This document shows, one piece after another, positions 7,808-9,694 of a stretch of DNA of 9,694 nucleotides. Location: assembly GCA_021786655.1 (NCBI GenBank), contig JAJYMU010000221.1, positions 1-9,694 on the forward strand. The letters are read 5' to 3'. Numbering within the stretch: position 1 is the first letter of the stretch; every line of letters starts with the position of its first letter. The notes under the pieces were generated by a model. That model did not search any database. It was not told where the DNA came from and saw only the letters and a list, made by a program, of their open reading frames with translations. The translations under genes were made by a program, and so were the position numbers. This DNA comes from Bacteroidota bacterium. Lineage in GTDB: Bacteria; Bacteroidota; Ignavibacteria; Ignavibacteriales; Melioribacteraceae.

Positions 7808-7849
7808 AAGGCGGAATTGATTTAGTTCGATTCCGTCTTTTTTGTTTTT
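7808..7849 (+). terminator. Intrinsic terminator after the head-GIN gene
   Basis: A 13-bp stem (7808-7820 with 7827-7839, two G-T wobbles, core GCGGAAT/ATTCCGT) closes a 6-nt loop and runs directly into a T-rich tail (TTTTTTGTTTTT from 7838). It begins 20 bp after the lipoprotein stop and separates that gene from purE. Confidence 0.85.
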
Positions 7850-7855
7850 CGGATT

Positions 7856-7883
7856 TTGTTTTATCATTAACGTGAACTATTTT
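7856..7883 (+). promoter_or_regulatory. Possible purE promoter
   Basis: TTGTTT (7856-7861) and TATTTT (7878-7883) are separated by 16 bp and lie 40 bp before the purE ATG, downstream of the preceding terminator, where a promoter is required. The match to sigma70 is only moderate in AT-rich DNA. No PurR-type operator was recognised. Confidence 0.35.
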
Positions 7884-7922
7884 TAAAATAAATTTTGTAA
7901 CCGATTGATAGGAAATAAGTTC

Positions 7923-8420
7923 ATGCAAAGAACTCAAGTGGCAATACTTATGGGTAGTGATTCGGATTACCCGGTGATGCAAAAAGCTGAAAGCATACTC
8001 GAAGAGTTTGATATAGATTTCGAAACCCGGGTTCTATCTGCTCATAGAACTCCGAAACAGACAATCCAATTCATTTCAGATTCAGTTAAGCTGGGGACAA
8101 AAGTATTCATCGCTGGAGCAGGCGGTGCGGCTCATCTTCCGGGAATTGTTGCAGCGCATACTGAATTGCCAGTGATCGGAGTTCCGATTCTTGGTAAGTC
8201 AACCAACGGACTGGATTCGTTGCTGTCGATTGTACAGATGCCTCCAGGCGTTCCGGTAGCTACAGTTTCTATTGACGGCGCCAAGAACGCCGCTTTATTG
8301 GCAGTTCAAATTCTTGCGGTTTCTGATGCGGGTCTTAAGAAAAAACTAATTGCCTATAGAAAGAATATGGAAAAGGAAGTTCTTAAGAAGGATAAGAATC
8401 TTCCTCGCAGCAAAAAATAA
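7923..8420 (+). CDS. purE: N5-carboxyaminoimidazole ribonucleotide mutase, class I PurE
   Basis: Cytoplasmic enzyme of de novo purine synthesis that converts N5-CAIR to CAIR, normally together with PurK, which makes N5-CAIR. The 165-aa product has the family landmarks: GSDSD at 11-15 (phosphate/ribose site), SAHRTP at 39-44 with the catalytic histidine H41, the glycine-rich loop AGAGGAAHLPG at 64-74, and the segment DSLLSIVQMPPGVPVATV at 98-115. The last of these is typical of bacterial class I rather than class II (AIR carboxylase) enzymes. An in-frame TTG at 7905 would add six residues, but ATG 7923 is preceded by AGGAA (7910-7914) at 8-nt spacing and gives the usual N-terminus. purK is not adjacent: the next gene is convergent, and its stop abuts this one at 8420/8421. 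Confidence 0.96.
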   Translation: MQRTQVAILMGSDSDYPVMQKAESILEEFDIDFETRVLSAHRTPKQTIQFISDSVKLGTKVFIAGAGGAAHLPGIVAAHTELPVIGVPILGKSTNGLDSLLSIVQMPPGVPVATVSIDGAKNAALLAVQILAVSDAGLKKKLIAYRKNMEKEVLKKDKNLPRSKK

Positions 8421-9431
8421 TCAAACATTCCGTTTTCCAAATGCAACGTAAATGGGGTCGCCAACCATACTTTCGATACTCCATGAATGGTTGATTGATT
8501 TTTTCTCCTTTCGTTCCTTGCAGTTGTCGTAATCGCAAAATTTGCAAGTCTCTTCTTTGCAGTAATCCATATGAATTCTTACAGCTGAGTTGGAAATTGC
8601 TTCATGCATTTCTTTCTCAATGTACTGTTCTTCTAGATGTGATTCTTTCACCGTGAAAAAGAATGGGAGGATAAGGTGGAAGTCGGCAAAAATGCTGTCG
8701 CCGGATTTCCAGAAGCGGAGATGATGGACATCAATCCAATAATTCTTTTTGATTTTCCGCAGCGTGTCCGCAACCAATAGGAGAGTGGCTTTGTCGGTCT
8801 CATTCATCAAACCGCCGATTGACTCGCGGATAAGTTTGAACCCGGTAAACAAAATATTCAGCGCAACAGCAATTGCAATTAGAGGATCGAGTATTAAAAA
8901 GTTTGTAAACATCACAAGAACAAGTCCAACAACTACTCCTATACTTGTGTAGGAGTCGGTCAAAACATGTTTCCCGTCGGCAATCAGCGTGAGGGAATTA
9001 GTTTGCTTACCTTTTTTGATGAGATACATTCCAAGTATCAGATTCACAATACCGGCAGCTGCAATAATAGATGTACCAATATCTAACTTTTGAGTATGAA
9101 CGCCGATTATCAGGTCATGCACCGATGAATAAATTATAGTGACCGCAGCGACGAGAATTAAAAATCCTTCCACACCGGCTGAGAAAAATTCAACTTTGCC
9201 GTGACCGTAAAGATGATTTTCATCGGCGGGTTTAGCGCTTAAATAAATGCTGTACAGCGCCATCGAAGTAGCGGCAACATGAACAACCGATTCGGCCGCG
9301 TCTGAAAATATTGCGCTCGAACCGGTCATAAAGTAGGCGGTTATTTTCGCTACAAACATGCATATGCCGATCAGTAAAGAAATCCACGCCGCTTTTCTTT
9401 TCTCGCTAAAATTGCTCTTGGAAGTGTCCAT
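8421..9431 (-). CDS. Cation diffusion facilitator (CDF) family metal transporter with Cys-rich C-terminal tail
   Basis: Inner-membrane divalent metal/proton antiporter (336 aa), probably exporting Zn, Fe, Mn or a similar ion; the metal cannot be assigned. Membrane segments are visible at about 14-36, 42-64, 85-105, 118-138, 158-176 and 180-198, followed by a cytoplasmic domain. Aligned by eye to E. coli YiiP, the transport site is E47/H51 in TM2 and H155/D159 in TM5 (KHVLTD). YiiP has Asp at both TM2 positions, so the TM2 pair is altered. The second site is D70/H73/H77 (ADENHLYGHGK). The C-terminal domain has H252 and HMD at 287-289, then four cysteines (C291, C296, C299, C304; C-x4-C-x2-C-x4-C), which could bind metal. 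The ATG at 9431 has no clear Shine-Dalgarno. The TGA stop at 8421-8423 directly abuts the purE stop. Confidence 0.92.
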   Translation of the reverse strand: MDTSKSNFSEKRKAAWISLLIGICMFVAKITAYFMTGSSAIFSDAAESVVHVAATSMALYSIYLSAKPADENHLYGHGKVEFFSAGVEGFLILVAAVTIIYSSVHDLIIGVHTQKLDIGTSIIAAAGIVNLILGMYLIKKGKQTNSLTLIADGKHVLTDSYTSIGVVVGLVLVMFTNFLILDPLIAIAVALNILFTGFKLIRESIGGLMNETDKATLLLVADTLRKIKKNYWIDVHHLRFWKSGDSIFADFHLILPFFFTVKESHLEEQYIEKEMHEAISNSAVRIHMDYCKEETCKFCDYDNCKERKEKKSINHSWSIESMVGDPIYVAFGKRNV

Positions 9432-9437
9432 ATCACA

Positions 9438-9575
9438 TCAACGAATTTTTGAAAATAAAATTAGTAAGAAAAATTCGTTTAAGAAAAATGCTGCCACAAA
9501 ATTCAGAAATAAAAGAAATCTTTTCTCACAGTTAGGAAAGCTTCTCAGCTGAAGTACAGATCGAATAGAAATCAT
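9438..9575 (-). CDS. Possible small ORF (45 aa), hydrophobic C-terminal half, upstream of the CDF gene
   Basis: Too short for a firm call. It runs from ATG 9575 to TGA 9440-9438, with AAGGAA at 9586-9581 (AGGA 6 nt before the ATG), a better ribosome site than that of the CDF gene. The product starts MISIRSVLQLRS and then has a Phe/Leu-rich stretch at about residues 20-42, interrupted by N35/E36, ending SKIR. Its stop lies 6 nt before the CDF start, an arrangement suited to translational coupling or a leader peptide. Against it, A-rich DNA gives Phe/Leu-rich ORFs by chance on the opposite strand. No homologue is recognised. Confidence 0.3.
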   Translation of the reverse strand: MISIRSVLQLRSFPNCEKRFLLFLNFVAAFFLNEFFLLILFSKIR

Positions 9576-9694
9576 TGAAATTCCTTTCTTAAAACAAAAA
9601 TCTTAGTGGCATATAAAATGCAACTATTGTAAACGGACTTAGAAAATTCGGAGTAACAGACATAAAATCATTTTTTCAAGTGGGCATAGTCATT
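9576..9694. other. Window-edge stretch without a recognisable gene
   Basis: AT-rich sequence upstream of the CDF gene and the small ORF. No convincing promoter, hairpin terminator or RNA was found. On the minus strand one frame is open from the edge for eight codons (NDYAHLKK) before TGA at 9670-9668. This could be the very end of an upstream gene, but it is too short to support. Confidence 0.4.

Noticed and set aside
7905..7922. TTG at 7905 as the purE start
   Set aside because: It would add six residues over the ribosome-binding site; ATG at 7923 has AGGAA at 8-nt spacing and gives the standard PurE N-terminus.
9358..9552. Plus-strand ORF of 64 codons across the CDF start
   Set aside because: Half of it is antisense to the CDF N-terminus, and the rest is Lys/Asn-rich translation of A-rich intergenic DNA.

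Overview
The window is AT-rich bacterial chromosomal DNA (roughly 40% G+C by eye) with tightly packed genes. A head-GIN (DUF2807) lipoprotein, weak or absent Shine-Dalgarno sequences at several starts, and Lys/Phe/Ile-rich proteins suggest the Bacteroidota/Chlorobiota/Ignavibacteria group. This placement is an inference; there is no rRNA or other marker to fix it. No tRNA, rRNA, CRISPR array, transposon or phage gene was seen.

Layout: (1) 1-668 (+) is the 3' part of a short-chain dehydrogenase/reductase gene, with its 5' end outside the window. (2) 6979-665 (-) is an apparent three-gene operon. It starts with a 1294-residue protein carrying TPR-like helices, a beta-rich middle domain and three tandem CbbX/SpoVK-type AAA+ domains. 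An ABC ATPase follows after 20 bp, and then a 12-helix ABC-2-type permease whose start overlaps the ATPase end by 26 bp. The permease stop overlaps the dehydrogenase stop in convergent orientation. (3) 6980-7140 is a divergent promoter region with two short dyads. (4) 7141-7788 (+) is a secreted head-GIN lipoprotein followed by a strong intrinsic terminator. (5) 7923-8420 (+) is purE. (6) 9431-8421 (-) is a cation diffusion facilitator (CDF) transporter with a Cys-rich tail, whose stop codon abuts the purE stop. (7) 9432-9694 has no confident gene, but holds a possible 45-codon hydrophobic ORF ending 6 nt before the CDF start.

The most interesting part is the three-gene operon. The first two AAA+ modules have intact ATPase motifs. 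The third keeps the fold landmarks and the pore-loop tyrosine but has lost the Walker B aspartate, the arginine-finger arginine and the sensor-2 arginine, so it looks like a built-in pseudo-ATPase. The permease encoded with it is an internal duplication of an ABC-2 half-permease. Together they suggest a remodelling ATPase working with a membrane exporter; the substrate cannot be read from the sequence.
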